DNA of 64,000 bases from NCBI RefSeq assembly GCF_016653315.1, contig NZ_NHSH01000061.1:186001-250000 (forward strand), written 5' to 3'. Positions within the stretch are counted from its first letter, which is position 1. Each line of letters begins with the position of its first letter. Source of the stretch: Halochromatium roseum. GTDB lineage: Bacteria > Pseudomonadota > Gammaproteobacteria > Chromatiales > Chromatiaceae. The notes under the pieces are model-generated. The model saw only the letters and a list, made by a program, of their open reading frames with translations, was not told the DNA's origin and did no database searches. Made by a program: the position numbers and the translations under genes. Positions 35,027-45,095 of this stretch are shown one piece after another.

Positions 35027-35485
35027 TCAATGCCGACCACTATGGCCGAAACCGCCCTCGCCGCGCGCGCTCTGATCAAACGCATCCACCAGCTCGAGTT
35101 CGGCATGCACCACCGGCACCAAGACCAGCTGCGCAATGCGTTCGCCAATCTCGATGCGGAAGGACTCGGCGCTCCGGTTCCAGCACGAGACCATCAGTTG
35201 GCCTTGGTAGTCTGAGTCGATCAGCCCGACCAGATTACCGAGCACGATGCCATGCCGATGACCGAGGCCAGAGCGCGGCAGGATCATCGCCGCAAGACCA
35301 GGATCAGCGATGTGGATCGCCAGCCCGGTTGGAATCAGCTCAACGGCGCCAGCGGCCAGCTCGAGCGGCGCTGCTAGCAGCGCCCGTAGATCCAGCCCCG
35401 CCGAGCCAACAGTCGCATAGGCCGGCAGCGGGAATTCGCCACCCAGCCGTGCATCCAAGACCTTAACCTGCAGACTGTGCGGCAT
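35027..35485 (-). CDS. dut: dUTP diphosphatase
   Basis: A 152-residue trimeric dUTPase. Conserved motifs in order: [10 protein letters not shown] (1), [24 protein letters not shown] (2 and 3, the catalytic Asp within), [14 protein letters not shown] (4) and the C-terminal P-loop GEGGFGHSG (5). The start overlaps the end of coaBC by 23 bp, a frequent dut-coaBC arrangement. Confidence 0.96.
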   Translation of the reverse strand: MPHSLQVKVLDARLGGEFPLPAYATVGSAGLDLRALLAAPLELAAGAVELIPTGLAIHIADPGLAAMILPRSGLGHRHGIVLGNLVGLIDSDYQGQLMVSCWNRSAESFRIEIGERIAQLVLVPVVHAELELVDAFDQSARGEGGFGHSGRH

Positions 35486-36890
35486 AGCGTTCGGCGATCA
35501 GATCAGCAAGCGCCGTGGCCAGCGCGGGTTTAGACATCATGGGCAGCTCACGCCGGCCACCGTCAGGCCAGAGGCAGATGAGCGCATTCTTATCGGACTC
35601 GAATCCACCCAACCTGTCGCCGACGCGATTGGCGGCGATCATCGACAACTGCTTGGCCTCAAGCTTACCCCTTGCATGGCCTTCGAGATCATCGGTCTCG
35701 GCGGCAAAACCGACTGTGAACGGCTGCTTCGGCAAGGCCGCCACCTCGGCCAGGATATCGGGGTTACGCACCAAGTTCAGCGTCATTGCGGCGTCGGTCT
35801 TCTTGATCTTGCCCTCGACCGGCGCTTCAGGACGATAATCCGCGACGGCGGCGGTAGCGATAAAGAGATCACAGGTATGCACCTGCGCCATCACCGCAGC
35901 CCGCATCTGCAGCGCCGATTCAACATCCACTCGCATCATCCCGACCGGCGCCGGAACGCTGGTCGGCCCAGCAATCAGCATCACCTGCGCACCACAGGCG
36001 CGCAGCGCTTCTGCGAGCGCATAGCCCATCTTGCCCGAGCTGCGATTGCCGATAAAGCGCACCGGATCAATCGCCTCACGCGTTGAGCCCACCGTCATCA
36101 GCACCCGTCGCCCGGCAAGCGGATGACCGTTAGTGAAGGTTGTCGCCTGCAGCATCCGCTCAGCGTCTGCTGCACCAGCGCGGCTCGAAACGGCATCCTG
36201 CCGCTGCTGCTCCACTTTGGCTGACTGCGTTGTCGCTTGGGAGCCAGCTCTTGTGGCTTGGGCTCCAGCTCGGGCCTCAGACTCGGCGCGACCCTGGCCT
36301 GCATCATGAGGTGCCTGATGAGCGCCTAAAATCACCTCTGCGATCGCCACCGGCTCCTCCATCCGCCCAGCACCCTGCTCGCCACAGGCCTGGTCGCCAA
36401 CCGCGGGGCCGATCATCCGCACCCCGCGCGCGGCCAAGCGCTCCACATTCTCCTGGGTTGCCGGATGCGCCCACATCTGCTGGTTCATCGCCGGCGCAAT
36501 CGCCACCGGCGCCTCAGTCGCCAACACCAGCGTGGTCAGCAGATCATCGCCCAGCCCGCAGGCTAGGCGCGCGATCAGATCAGCGGTCGCTGGCGCGATC
36601 AGCACCTGATCGGCCCAGCGCGCTAAGGCGATATGATCCATCCCGGCCTCGGCCTCCGGGCTCAGCAGATCCGCGCGTACCGGGTGGCCGCTGAGCGCTT
36701 GCAGGGTCAAGGGCGTGATAAAGGCCTGTGCCGCCTGCGTCATGACCACCCGTACCTCAGCACCGCGCTCGATCAGACGCCGCACCAGCTCAGCGCTTTT
36801 GTAAGCCGCGATCCCGCCGCTGATGCCAAGCAGTACATGCACTAACTGCGCTTGCAATTCCTGGTCACGGGGCTTGATCACTGTCGGCAA
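35463..36890 (-). CDS. coaBC: Bifunctional phosphopantothenoylcysteine decarboxylase/phosphopantothenate-cysteine ligase
   Basis: A 475-residue CoA biosynthesis enzyme. CoaC half: [31 protein letters not shown] and the PAMNQQMW flavin/substrate loop. CoaB half: [32 protein letters not shown] and FAAETDDLE. Between them an Ala/Gln/Arg-rich linker of about 65 residues ([12 protein letters not shown]... to AAD) makes it longer than the usual ~400-residue enzyme. Active-site blocks are intact, so it should be functional. Confidence 0.95.
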   Translation of the reverse strand: MPTVIKPRDQELQAQLVHVLLGISGGIAAYKSAELVRRLIERGAEVRVVMTQAAQAFITPLTLQALSGHPVRADLLSPEAEAGMDHIALARWADQVLIAPATADLIARLACGLGDDLLTTLVLATEAPVAIAPAMNQQMWAHPATQENVERLAARGVRMIGPAVGDQACGEQGAGRMEEPVAIAEVILGAHQAPHDAGQGRAESEARAGAQATRAGSQATTQSAKVEQQRQDAVSSRAGAADAERMLQATTFTNGHPLAGRRVLMTVGSTREAIDPVRFIGNRSSGKMGYALAEALRACGAQVMLIAGPTSVPAPVGMMRVDVESALQMRAAVMAQVHTCDLFIATAAVADYRPEAPVEGKIKKTDAAMTLNLVRNPDILAEVAALPKQPFTVGFAAETDDLEGHARGKLEAKQLSMIAANRVGDRLGGFESDKNALICLWPDGGRRELPMMSKPALATALADLIAERYAAQSAG

Positions 36891-37051
36891 CCTCTACTGA
36901 GTAACCTCGTCAATGCTAGCGCTGCATCATACCCGATCAAGGTACAGTCAACCGGTTAGTCTCGGTTCAGCAGCTGTGCTGAGATCGATTGTATCGCGCG
37001 TTTATCTGCCGTAGATTGTTAGCACAGATTAGCCGTCAACTGGGACAACAG

Positions 37052-37348
37052 ATGTCGGAAACACTCAACAGCGTCAATCAGCACCAGGTAAAGCGACTGG
37101 AAGCAAGGATCACTACGGAGCAAAAGCAGCTTTTGAGCAGGGCCGCCGCATTAGAAGGCCAATCTTTAGCGGATTTCGTCGTCAGTAGAGCCCAAAAAGC
37201 GGCCAAAGAGACCTTGCTAGAGCATGAACGCCTCCGCCTGAGCAGGCGTGATCAGGAGGCCTTTGTCGAAGCCCTGCTCGACGACGAGCCTCCCGGCGAG
37301 CGGCTCCATGCTGCTGCACAGCGATACCTGCAGCGTCGGCAGTCTTGA
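37052..37348 (+). CDS. DUF1778 (TacA-type) antitoxin, orphan
   Basis: A 98-residue ribbon-helix-helix-type antitoxin of the DUF1778 family: [41 protein letters not shown], then a toxin-binding acidic tail. These genes normally overlap a GNAT acetyltransferase toxin downstream (TacT type). Here an ATG does overlap the stop, but that frame runs into radC without GNAT homology, so the toxin is missing. The start at 37052 (MSETLN) gives normal length. Confidence 0.8.
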   Translation: MSETLNSVNQHQVKRLEARITTEQKQLLSRAAALEGQSLADFVVSRAQKAAKETLLEHERLRLSRRDQEAFVEALLDDEPPGERLHAAAQRYLQRRQS

Positions 37349-37422
37349 TGCAGGAAGCCAACACCGAGCCTCCTCTAAGGCCACTGTTTCGGGCGTTAGC
37401 CAAAGGACCGAACGGAGACCCC

Positions 37423-38100
37423 ATGACCAAGATCACCGACATGCCCGAGGACGAGCGCCCGCGCGAGAAACTGCTCAAGCGCGGCGCCCAATCGCTCACC
37501 GACGCTGAGCTGCTGGCGATCTTTCTGCGCACCGGCATCACCGGCAAGAGCGCCATCGATCTGGCCCGTGATCTGATCCAAACCTTTGGTGGTCTGGCTG
37601 GCCTGCTCGCCGCAAACCAGCGCGATTTCTGCAAGGCCAAAGGCCTCGGCGACGCCAAGTACGTCCAGCTGCAGGCGGTGATGGAGATCAACCGCCGCTA
37701 TCTGCGCGAGGAGCTGACCGGTCGTGATGTACTGACCAGCCCGGATGCCACGCGTGATTATCTCAAGCTGCGCCTGCGCGGCCTCTCACATGAGGTCTTT
37801 GCCTGCTTGTTTCTCGACAACCGGCATCGCGTCATCGAGTATCAGGAGCTGTTCCGCGGCACCATCGATGGCGCCAGCGTGCACCCGCGCGAAGTCGTCA
37901 AAGAGGCTATTCGTTGGAACGCCGCAGCGGTGATCTTCGCCCACAATCACCCCAGCGGTGTCGCCGAGCCCAGCCAGGCCGACCTGCACATCACCAAACG
38001 CCTGAAAGACGCGCTCGAACTCATCGATGTGCGTGTGCTCGATCACATCATCGTCGGTGAGCAAGACGGCACCTCGTTCGCCGAGCGCGGGCTGATTTAG
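37423..38100 (+). CDS. radC: RadC family JAB-domain protein
   Basis: A 225-residue protein with a helix-hairpin-helix N-terminal part ([22 protein letters not shown]) and a JAMM metalloprotease-like domain with the full metal motif, [31 protein letters not shown] (HxHPSG and later D). The former DNA-repair assignment is not supported and the function is unknown. The ATG at 37423 follows ACGGAGA. Confidence 0.93.
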   Translation: MTKITDMPEDERPREKLLKRGAQSLTDAELLAIFLRTGITGKSAIDLARDLIQTFGGLAGLLAANQRDFCKAKGLGDAKYVQLQAVMEINRRYLREELTGRDVLTSPDATRDYLKLRLRGLSHEVFACLFLDNRHRVIEYQELFRGTIDGASVHPREVVKEAIRWNAAAVIFAHNHPSGVAEPSQADLHITKRLKDALELIDVRVLDHIIVGEQDGTSFAERGLI

Positions 38101-38366
38101 TACCACGGAGGCCTGATCTAGCACCACGGGTGGTCTGATCTAGCCCATGGGTGGAATCGCTGCGCTTGTGCCGACCTCGCAAGCAGATAGAAGTTGACGC
38201 TAGCCGCGTTTTCCATTAACTTTTATCGGCTTAGTATTTCGTATTCGTCGTGATCTGCCAGCGTCCTGCGTCGGCGGCGCACGTCGCGGCAGCGGTCGGC
38301 TCGAGGCTCCAGGACTCGCCCGCCCCATCGCCGCAGAGACCACTCGCATCGGAGCCCTGCACCACC

Positions 38367-38603
38367 ATGTCCAAGATCTGTCAGGTCACCGGCAAACGGC
38401 CGCTGACCGGTAACAACGTTTCTCACGCCCACAACAAGACCAGGCGCCGGTTCCTGCCGAACCTGCACTACCATCGCTTCTGGGTCGAGAGCGAGAATCG
38501 CTGGGTTCGCCTGCGCGTCTCCACCAAGGGCATGCGCGTCATCGACAAGCTCGGCATCGACTCCGTGCTCACTGACATGCGCAAGCGTGGCGAGCGCGTC
38601 TGA
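38367..38603 (+). CDS. rpmB: 50S ribosomal protein L28
   Basis: A 78-residue ribosomal protein, [29 protein letters not shown]..., full length. ATG at 38367; the open frame extends back to 38250 but without homology. Directly followed by rpmG, the conserved pair. Confidence 0.97.
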   Translation: MSKICQVTGKRPLTGNNVSHAHNKTRRRFLPNLHYHRFWVESENRWVRLRVSTKGMRVIDKLGIDSVLTDMRKRGERV

Positions 38604-38668
38604 GCCGTCGCCGAATCAACACCTACTCAGAATTCCAACAGCCACAAGAATTCTAGGAGCGAGCAACC

Positions 38669-38836
38669 ATGGCCAAGGCCGCACGCGATAAGATTCGCCT
38701 GAACTCCAGCGCTGGAACCGGGCATTTCTATACCACGACCAAGAACAAGCGCAATCAGCCGGGCAAGATGGAGATCAAGAAGTTTGATCCCGTGGTGCGC
38801 CAGCATGTGATGTACAAGGAAGGCAAGATTAAGTAG
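38669..38836 (+). CDS. rpmG: 50S ribosomal protein L33
   Basis: A 55-residue protein: [29 protein letters not shown]..., ending in MYKEGKIK. Zinc-binding cysteines are absent, so it is the Cys-less form usual in gammaproteobacteria. TAGGAGCGAG precedes the ATG. It lies 65 bp after rpmB. Confidence 0.97.
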   Translation: MAKAARDKIRLNSSAGTGHFYTTTKNKRNQPGKMEIKKFDPVVRQHVMYKEGKIK

Positions 38837-38854
38837 CGGTTGACTTTCCGCTCC

Positions 38855-38891
38855 TTCCCGATGAGCGCTAACCTGACGCTCAAATCGGGAA
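38855..38891. terminator. Hairpin after rpmG
   Basis: TTCCCGAT at 38855-38862 pairs with ATCGGGAA at 38884-38891, and GAGCG pairs with CGCTC inside, giving a long interrupted stem 18 bases after rpmG. No T run follows, so its efficiency as a terminator is uncertain. Confidence 0.45.
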
Positions 38892-38922
38892 GACGATGAT
38901 ATTCAGCAGACACCCTTCGTGG

Positions 38923-39417
38923 CTAGCGAATCGGCGGCCTTGGACCGCGTCGCATCCAAGGCCGGCAGCGATCGGGCAACGGAATCGCCTTCGCCCGCTC
39001 GGTCTCAAAGGCGGCATGCTGGCCGCCAGAGGCTGCTGGGCAGTCGCGAGCAAAGCCGGCCTCGACGAGTAAGCGCCCAACCCGGGTTCCATCGGGCAAC
39101 TCACAGTAACCGCTGACGACAGCGCTCTCAGCGCGACGGCAGCCGCTACAGCGCACCGACTGGCCCTGCAGCCGAGCTTGCAGAAAGCGACGCGCCTCGC
39201 GTGCAGTTTCAGGCTCGCTGGCCAGCACCACCTCGTCAAGCCGCACCCGCTCTTCCCCGATCTGCAACAGCTGTGCACTGGGCACCGCTGTCACCTTGCC
39301 CTCAACAGCGGTCTGGCACAGCCACTGTCGCAGTAGCCCGATCAGCGGCAACGCCAGCACCATCATCAGGATGAGCCAACGCGGGCGCCGCCAGCGCCAA
39401 CCGGTAAACCCACGCAT
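38923..39417 (-). CDS. SNase-like (thermonuclease-fold) membrane-anchored protein, degenerate active site
   Basis: A 164-residue protein: a basic start, one N-terminal TM (LILMMVLALPLIGLL), then a compact staphylococcal-nuclease-like domain (VEGKVTAVPSAQLLQIGEERVRLDEVVLASEPETAREARRFL, GRLLVEAGFARDC). The IDAPE-type loop and the second catalytic Arg cluster are not preserved, so nuclease activity is doubtful. It ends 10 bp from the RND transporter gene on the same strand, so it may be cotranscribed after it or fortuitous. Confidence 0.65.
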   Translation of the reverse strand: MRGFTGWRWRRPRWLILMMVLALPLIGLLRQWLCQTAVEGKVTAVPSAQLLQIGEERVRLDEVVLASEPETAREARRFLQARLQGQSVRCSGCRRAESAVVSGYCELPDGTRVGRLLVEAGFARDCPAASGGQHAAFETERAKAIPLPDRCRPWMRRGPRPPIR

Positions 39418-39426
39418 CGGCTTGCC

Positions 39427-42400
39427 TTAATCGGCGCTCGGCACCGCGACTGCGCCGGACTGCGCGCGTTCTTCCTCGGCCGCCAGCTGTTTGCCAACGG
39501 CGCTGGGTGATTTCGTGCTCCGCGCCAGCACCGAATAGGCCACCGGCACCACAAACAGCGTGAACAGGGTCGCCGCGAGCACCCCGGAGAGGATCACGGT
39601 ACCGATCACGGTGCGCGTCTCGGCACCCGCGCCACTGCTGAGCAAGAGCGGGATCGAGCCGGCGGCGGTGGTGATCCCGGTCATGATGATCGGCCGCAGC
39701 CGCACATCGGCCGCCTCCAACAAGGCCGCATCGAACGCCTTGCCCTCATCGCGCAACTGATTGGCGAACTCGACGATCAGGATGCCGTTCTTCGCCGCCA
39801 GCCCGACCAGCATGATCAGCCCGATCTGGCTATAGATGTTCAGCGACTGTCCGGTCAGCCAGAGTCCCAGCAAGGCACCGGCCATCGCCAACGGCACCGT
39901 CAGCATGATCACCAGCGGATGCACCCAGCTCTCGAACTGCGCCGCCAGCACCAGATAGACCACCGCGATACCGAGCAGGAAGACGAACAGGATGCCCTGG
40001 CTCGAATCCTGGAAATCCGCCGACTGGCCCTTGTAGTCGATGATCGCCTGCTCCGGCAGATGCTCGGCCGCGAGGGCATTCAGATAGGCCAAGGCCTCGC
40101 CCAGCGGCAGCTCATCGGCGAGATTGGCCTCCAGCGTGATCGCGCGCACCCGATTGAACCGGTTCAGGCTCTTCGACTCCGCGGTCTCATTCACCCGCAC
40201 CAGATTCGACAGCGGGATCAGCTCGCCGGTCTGCTGCGAGCGCACGTAGAGATTGCTCAGACTGGCCGGTGTGCGCTGCGCGTCGCGCTCGCCCTCGACG
40301 ATGACATCGTATTCCTCGCCAGAATCTAGATAGGTCGTCACCCGGCGCGAGCCGAGCATGGTCTCCAGCGTGCGACCGATCGTCTCGACGGTGACACCAA
40401 GATCGGCGGCGCGGTCGTAGTCGATCTCGACGCGCAACTGCGGCTTGGTCTCCTTGTAGTCCCAATCCAGGCCCTGTAGACCGGGATTGTCCTTCTCGAT
40501 CTCGGCGACCAGGGTATCGCGCCAGGCCGCCAGCTCCTCGTAGGTGCCGCCACCGATGACGAACTGCACCGGCTTTTGGATGCGCGCGCCGAAGCCTTGG
40601 CGCATCACCGGGAAGGCCCGCACCCCAGGCAGATCCCCAAGCTTGGCGCGGATCTCGTTCATCACCACCTGGCTCGGTCGTCGCTCGCCGAACGGCGCCA
40701 TCACCATGATCACGATGCCGCTGTTGAAGACCTCGGTATTGCCGAAGGCGCGTGGCGCGCGCACCAAGACCCGGATCGCCTCGCCGGACTCGGCATAGGG
40801 CAGCAGGCGGCGCTCGATCTCGTCCATGTACTCTTCCATGTAGCTGAAGGAGGCACCTTCCGGACCGTTGACCAGCACGAAGAAGGCGCCGCGGTCCTCG
40901 CTGGGCGCGTACTCTTTTGGTAGCTGCTGAAACAGCCACCAGGCCAGCCCGAGGGTGACGATCAGCAGCAGTACGATCAGCCAACGCTGGCGCAAGAAGA
41001 AGGCCAATACCCGGGTGTAGCCAGCGCGCAGGCGTTCAAAGGCCCAGTCGACACCGGCGGTCAGGCTGAGACGCTGATGGGATTCCGGCAGCACCTTCGA
41101 CGCCAGCATCGGCGACAGGGTCAGCGCGACGAAGGTCGAGAAGCTCACCGCCGCCGCCATGGTCAGCGCGAACTCCGAGAACAGCCGTCCGATATCGCCC
41201 TGCAGGAAGGCGATCGGCAGGAACACGGCGATCAAGACGATGGTGGTCGCGACGACCGCGAAGCCGACCTGGCGCGTGCCGCGATAGGCCGCAACCAGGC
41301 GCGTCTCGCCATACTGCTCCATGCGCCGATGGATGTTCTCGAGTACCACGATGGCATCGTCGACCACCAGGCCGATCGCCAAGACCAGCGCCAGCAACGT
41401 CAGGATATTGACCGTGAAGCCGAGCGCGAGCAGCACGCTGAAGGTGGCGATCAGCGACACCGGCACGGTCACCGCCGGCACCAACATTGCCCGCACCGAG
41501 CCGAGGAACAGGAAGATCACCAGCACCACCAGCACAATGGCGATCGCCAGCGTCTTGTAGACCTCACCGATCGCATCCTTGACGAACACCGAGGTGTCAT
41601 AGCTCTGGAAGATCTGCATGCCCTGAGGCAGCGTCGGATTGATCCGCGCCATCTCGGCCTTGGCCGCGTCGGCCACTGCGATGGTGTTCGCGGTCGACTG
41701 CTTGATGATGCCAAGCCCGACCATCGGCGTGCCATTGCCGCGGAACAGGGTGCGATCCTCCTCGGTTCCACGCTCGACGCGCGCGACATCGCCCAAGCGC
41801 ACCAGATAACCGTCATCGCCACGCGCGATCACCAGCTGCGCAAAGTCGGCCGCGGTGCGGAAGCTGCGCTCGGTGCGCACACTGAACTGACGATCGATGG
41901 ATTCGACCCCGCCGGCCGGCAGTTCGATGTTCTCGGCGCGCAAGGCCTGTTCGACATCGGCCACCGTCAAGCCACGGGCGGCCAAGGCATTACGATCGAT
42001 CCAGACCCGCATCGCGTAGGTCTGGCTACCGCCAACCCGCACCCGCGCCACGCCATCCAGCACCGAGAAGCGATCGACCAGATAGCGCCGCGCATAATCG
42101 GTCAGCTCAGGCACGGTCATGTTCTCACTGGCCAGATTCAGCCACATGATCACATCGTCGCTGCTATCGACCTTCTGGATATCCGGTGGCTCGGCCTCGA
42201 TCGGCAGCTGATCGAGCACGCCCGAGACGCGGTCGCGCACATCGTTGGCGGCGCCGTCGATATCACGGCCGATCTTGAACTCGATGGTGATCTTCGACTC
42301 GCCGTCCTCGGAGGTCGACTCGATGCGGTCGATGCCCTCAACGCCGGCGATTCGATCCTCGATCAGCTGCGTGATGCGGGTTTCGACTACCGACGCCGCG

Positions 42401-42561
42401 GCGCCCGGATAGACGGTCTCGACCGAGACCACGGGAGGATCGATATCCGGATATTCGCGCAGCGGCAGGCGATCGAAAGCGACCAGCCCGAAGGCCACCA
42501 GCAGCAGCGACAGGACACTGGCGAAGACCGGCCGAGTGACGGCAAGATCGGAGAGGATCAA
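39427..42561 (-). CDS. RND efflux transporter permease (HAE1/AcrB-like)
   Basis: A 1044-residue inner-membrane proton-driven exporter with full RND architecture: TM1, the porter domain, TMs 2-6 with GLVVDDAIVVLENIHRRM carrying the Asp-Asp proton relay, then the duplicated second half, VYLVLAAQFESWVHPLVIMLTVPLAMAGALLGL. It is preceded by its periplasmic adaptor with a 4-bp overlap. No outer-membrane channel gene is adjacent. The substrate is unknown; the sequence belongs to the MexB/MexF-like multidrug group. Confidence 0.95.
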   Translation of the reverse strand: MILSDLAVTRPVFASVLSLLLVAFGLVAFDRLPLREYPDIDPPVVSVETVYPGAAASVVETRITQLIEDRIAGVEGIDRIESTSEDGESKITIEFKIGRDIDGAANDVRDRVSGVLDQLPIEAEPPDIQKVDSSDDVIMWLNLASENMTVPELTDYARRYLVDRFSVLDGVARVRVGGSQTYAMRVWIDRNALAARGLTVADVEQALRAENIELPAGGVESIDRQFSVRTERSFRTAADFAQLVIARGDDGYLVRLGDVARVERGTEEDRTLFRGNGTPMVGLGIIKQSTANTIAVADAAKAEMARINPTLPQGMQIFQSYDTSVFVKDAIGEVYKTLAIAIVLVVLVIFLFLGSVRAMLVPAVTVPVSLIATFSVLLALGFTVNILTLLALVLAIGLVVDDAIVVLENIHRRMEQYGETRLVAAYRGTRQVGFAVVATTIVLIAVFLPIAFLQGDIGRLFSEFALTMAAAVSFSTFVALTLSPMLASKVLPESHQRLSLTAGVDWAFERLRAGYTRVLAFFLRQRWLIVLLLIVTLGLAWWLFQQLPKEYAPSEDRGAFFVLVNGPEGASFSYMEEYMDEIERRLLPYAESGEAIRVLVRAPRAFGNTEVFNSGIVIMVMAPFGERRPSQVVMNEIRAKLGDLPGVRAFPVMRQGFGARIQKPVQFVIGGGTYEELAAWRDTLVAEIEKDNPGLQGLDWDYKETKPQLRVEIDYDRAADLGVTVETIGRTLETMLGSRRVTTYLDSGEEYDVIVEGERDAQRTPASLSNLYVRSQQTGELIPLSNLVRVNETAESKSLNRFNRVRAITLEANLADELPLGEALAYLNALAAEHLPEQAIIDYKGQSADFQDSSQGILFVFLLGIAVVYLVLAAQFESWVHPLVIMLTVPLAMAGALLGLWLTGQSLNIYSQIGLIMLVGLAAKNGILIVEFANQLRDEGKAFDAALLEAADVRLRPIIMTGITTAAGSIPLLLSSGAGAETRTVIGTVILSGVLAATLFTLFVVPVAYSVLARSTKSPSAVGKQLAAEEERAQSGAVAVPSAD

Positions 42562-43661
42562 GGGATGCGCTCCATGGTGTCGACGCTGTTACTAGCCGGC
42601 TGCGCCAGCAATTCCGCAAGCGGCCGGCTGCCGTCATCGATCGCCAAGACCTGCACCGGCTGACCCGGACGCGCCTTGTCGGCCCCATGAGTGATCACAC
42701 GCTCGCCCACCTTCAGGCCGGCAACGATCTCGACCTCCCCCGGGCGCCGCAGACCGACCTCAACCGGTCGGCGCTCAGCCGTCATCGCGCCATCGGCACC
42801 CTCCTCGACCACCAAGACGGCATGCTCGGAACCGCGCTGCAGGATCGCCGCCTCCGGCACCATCACCGCCTCACGCGGATCGCGCAGCAGCTCGACCTGC
42901 ATCAACAGCCCAGGCCGCAATGCCCGCTCAGGATTGTCGATTCGGGCGCGGACCTGAACCGTGCGGGTGACGGGGTCGATCCGGCTGGCAACACTCGACA
43001 CCTCGCCCTTAAAGCTGCGATTGCCGAGCGCGGGCGAGCGCGCTTCGATCGCCAGCCCGGGCTTCAGTGACGGCAAGAATAGGCTCGGCACCGGGAAATC
43101 CAGTTTCATCGAGCGATCGTCATCGAGTGTCGTGATCAGATCGCCAGGCTCAACCAGGGCGCCGAGGCTGATGTTGCGCAGCCCGACCACGCCCGCGAAG
43201 GGCGCCTTGATCAATCGATCAGCCAGCTGTGACTCGATCGCCGCCAAGGTCGCGCGCGCCGCGCGCAGATCACGCCGCCGCTCATCCAACAGCGAGGCCG
43301 AGGCGGAGCCGGTGGCCTCGAGTGATTTCACGCGCTGATATTGTTGCTCGGCCTCCGCGAGCCGCGCCTGGGCCTCTTCCAGACGCGCATGCTGCTCGCG
43401 GCTGGTCATCTCGACCAGCACGTCACCGGCCGCGACCTGCTGACCATCCTCGAAGTGAATGTTGGAGATGGTCTCGGTCACCGTCGCGGTGATGGTGACG
43501 GACTCATTCGCGCGCAGCGTACCTAGGGCCTCGACCCGATCGGCGACCTCCGCGACCCGCGCCTCGCTCAGGATCACCCCTGGCGATGGCGGCTGAGCCC
43601 AGCTACCGCCAGTGACCAGAAGCAGACCCAACAATCCTAGTGTTGCCCTCGACATCGTCAT
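42558..43661 (-). CDS. RND efflux periplasmic adaptor (membrane fusion protein)
   Basis: A 367-residue adaptor with a signal peptide ending at SWAQPPSP. A barrel-sandwich lipoyl half-motif (NIHFEDGQQVAAGDVLVEM), a coiled-coil hairpin (about 90-150), the second lipoyl half (IKAPFAGVVGLRNISLGALVEPGDLI) and a beta-barrel follow. It links the permease to an outer-membrane channel. ATGs at 43661 and 43655 are both possible; the TTG at 43664 is not needed. Confidence 0.93.
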   Translation of the reverse strand: MTMSRATLGLLGLLLVTGGSWAQPPSPGVILSEARVAEVADRVEALGTLRANESVTITATVTETISNIHFEDGQQVAAGDVLVEMTSREQHARLEEAQARLAEAEQQYQRVKSLEATGSASASLLDERRRDLRAARATLAAIESQLADRLIKAPFAGVVGLRNISLGALVEPGDLITTLDDDRSMKLDFPVPSLFLPSLKPGLAIEARSPALGNRSFKGEVSSVASRIDPVTRTVQVRARIDNPERALRPGLLMQVELLRDPREAVMVPEAAILQRGSEHAVLVVEEGADGAMTAERRPVEVGLRRPGEVEIVAGLKVGERVITHGADKARPGQPVQVLAIDDGSRPLAELLAQPASNSVDTMERIP

Positions 43662-43907
43662 CAACTCATGGTTTCCGGTTCAGGTGGACATGGGGATGCT
43701 CAGCGCAAAACTCATCACGAACCGACCTGCCTTCGCCGGTTCTAATCGTGTCTGGCTTCGCTAACAGGCAACAATCCTCGATAGAAGTTCGCAACAGCCA
43801 GCCGAGTGAGGTCGACACCGCCACCACACCCAACAGGTCATGCCGGTCGCAATCGATGGCAACGAGGAGGCAATGCGCGTCAAGCGCGGGTCGGTTCGGA
43901 CGACAGG

Positions 43908-45095
43908 TCAGCCAGCCACCGCGGCGATCCGCTCCAGCGCATTCTCGAGATTCTGCTGGCTGGTCGCGATCGAGATGCGAACGTATCCGGACGAGCCAAA
44001 CGCGGAGCCAGGGACCAAGGCAACGCCGGCATGCTCGATCAGGTACTCAGCGAGTTCGAGGTCGTCGCGCACGCCGTCGATCGCGTCGATGAGGCCTTGA
44101 ACCTTGGGAAAGACGTAGAAGGTGCCATCAGTGGGCAGACAGTCGATGCCGGGGATGGCGTTGAGACGCTCGACGACGAGGTCGTGGCGCGTCTTGAACG
44201 CGGTCAGCATCTCGCCGATGCAGTCCTGTGGTCCCTCGAGTGCAGCCTGGGCGGCGACCTGGGAGATCGAGGTCGGATTCGAGGTGCTCTGCGATTGAAT
44301 CTTCTTCATCGCCTTGATCACCGACTCCGGTCCACCGGCGTAACCGATGCGCCAGCCGGTCATCGAGTAGGCCTTGGAGACGCCATTCAGCACCAGGGTG
44401 CGCGGAAGCAGGTCTGGGCAGACGTTGACAATGTTGACGAAGGGCTGTCGCTCTGGCCAGACGATATGCTCGTACATGTCGTCGGTGGCGATCAGCGTGC
44501 GCGGGAACTCGCGCAGGACCTCGCCCAGTGCGGCCAGCTCAGCTTGGGTGTAGGCCATGCCGGTCGGGTTGGATGGGCTGTTGATGACGACCAAGCGGGT
44601 CTTGTCGGTCATGGCGCCGCGCAGCTGATTGGGCGTCATCTTGAATTGCTGCTCGGCGCCCGCGTGGACCAAGACGGGCGCGGCACTCGCGAGCAGCACC
44701 ATGTCCGGGTACGACACCCAATAAGGTGCTGGGATGACGACCTCATCGCCTGGGTCGAGCACGGCTTGCGCCAGGTTGAAGAAGCTCTGCTTGCCACCGC
44801 AGGAGACCAGGATCTGCTCCGGGGCATAGTCGATGCCGTTGTCGCGCTGGAACTTGGCGATGATGGCGCGCTTGAGTTCAGGGGTGCCGTCGACGGCGGT
44901 ATATTTGGTGAAGCCGGCATTGATCGCCTCGATCGCCGCTTGCTTGATGTGATCCGGGGTGTCGAAATCCGGCTCGCCGGCACCGAGACCGATGACGTCC
45001 TTACCGGCCGCGCGCAGCTCCTTGGCGCGCGCGGTGATCGCGAGGGTGGCCGACGGCTTGACGGATTGGACACGATTGGAGAGCTTGATGGTCAT
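43908..45095 (-). CDS. Aspartate/aromatic-type PLP aminotransferase (class I/II)
   Basis: A 395-residue fold-type I aminotransferase. LGAGEPDFDTPDHIKQAA, YTAVDGTPELKRAI, SPSNPTGMAY, the PLP Lys in LNGVSKAYSMTGWRIGYAGGP, and the C-terminal carboxylate-binding Arg in SSGYVRISIA are all present. It resembles the AspC/AatA Ib subgroup acting on aspartate and 2-oxoglutarate. The ATG at 45095 (MTIKLSNRVQSVKPSATL) matches family starts; the longer frame to 45197 has no homology. Confidence 0.93.
   Translation of the reverse strand: MTIKLSNRVQSVKPSATLAITARAKELRAAGKDVIGLGAGEPDFDTPDHIKQAAIEAINAGFTKYTAVDGTPELKRAIIAKFQRDNGIDYAPEQILVSCGGKQSFFNLAQAVLDPGDEVVIPAPYWVSYPDMVLLASAAPVLVHAGAEQQFKMTPNQLRGAMTDKTRLVVINSPSNPTGMAYTQAELAALGEVLREFPRTLIATDDMYEHIVWPERQPFVNIVNVCPDLLPRTLVLNGVSKAYSMTGWRIGYAGGPESVIKAMKKIQSQSTSNPTSISQVAAQAALEGPQDCIGEMLTAFKTRHDLVVERLNAIPGIDCLPTDGTFYVFPKVQGLIDAIDGVRDDLELAEYLIEHAGVALVPGSAFGSSGYVRISIATSQQNLENALERIAAVAG

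Noticed and set aside
41077-42663. 528-codon open frame on the plus strand across the RND permease gene
   Set aside because: His/Arg/Gln-rich shadow of a clear AcrB-like gene; no homology or ribosome binding site.
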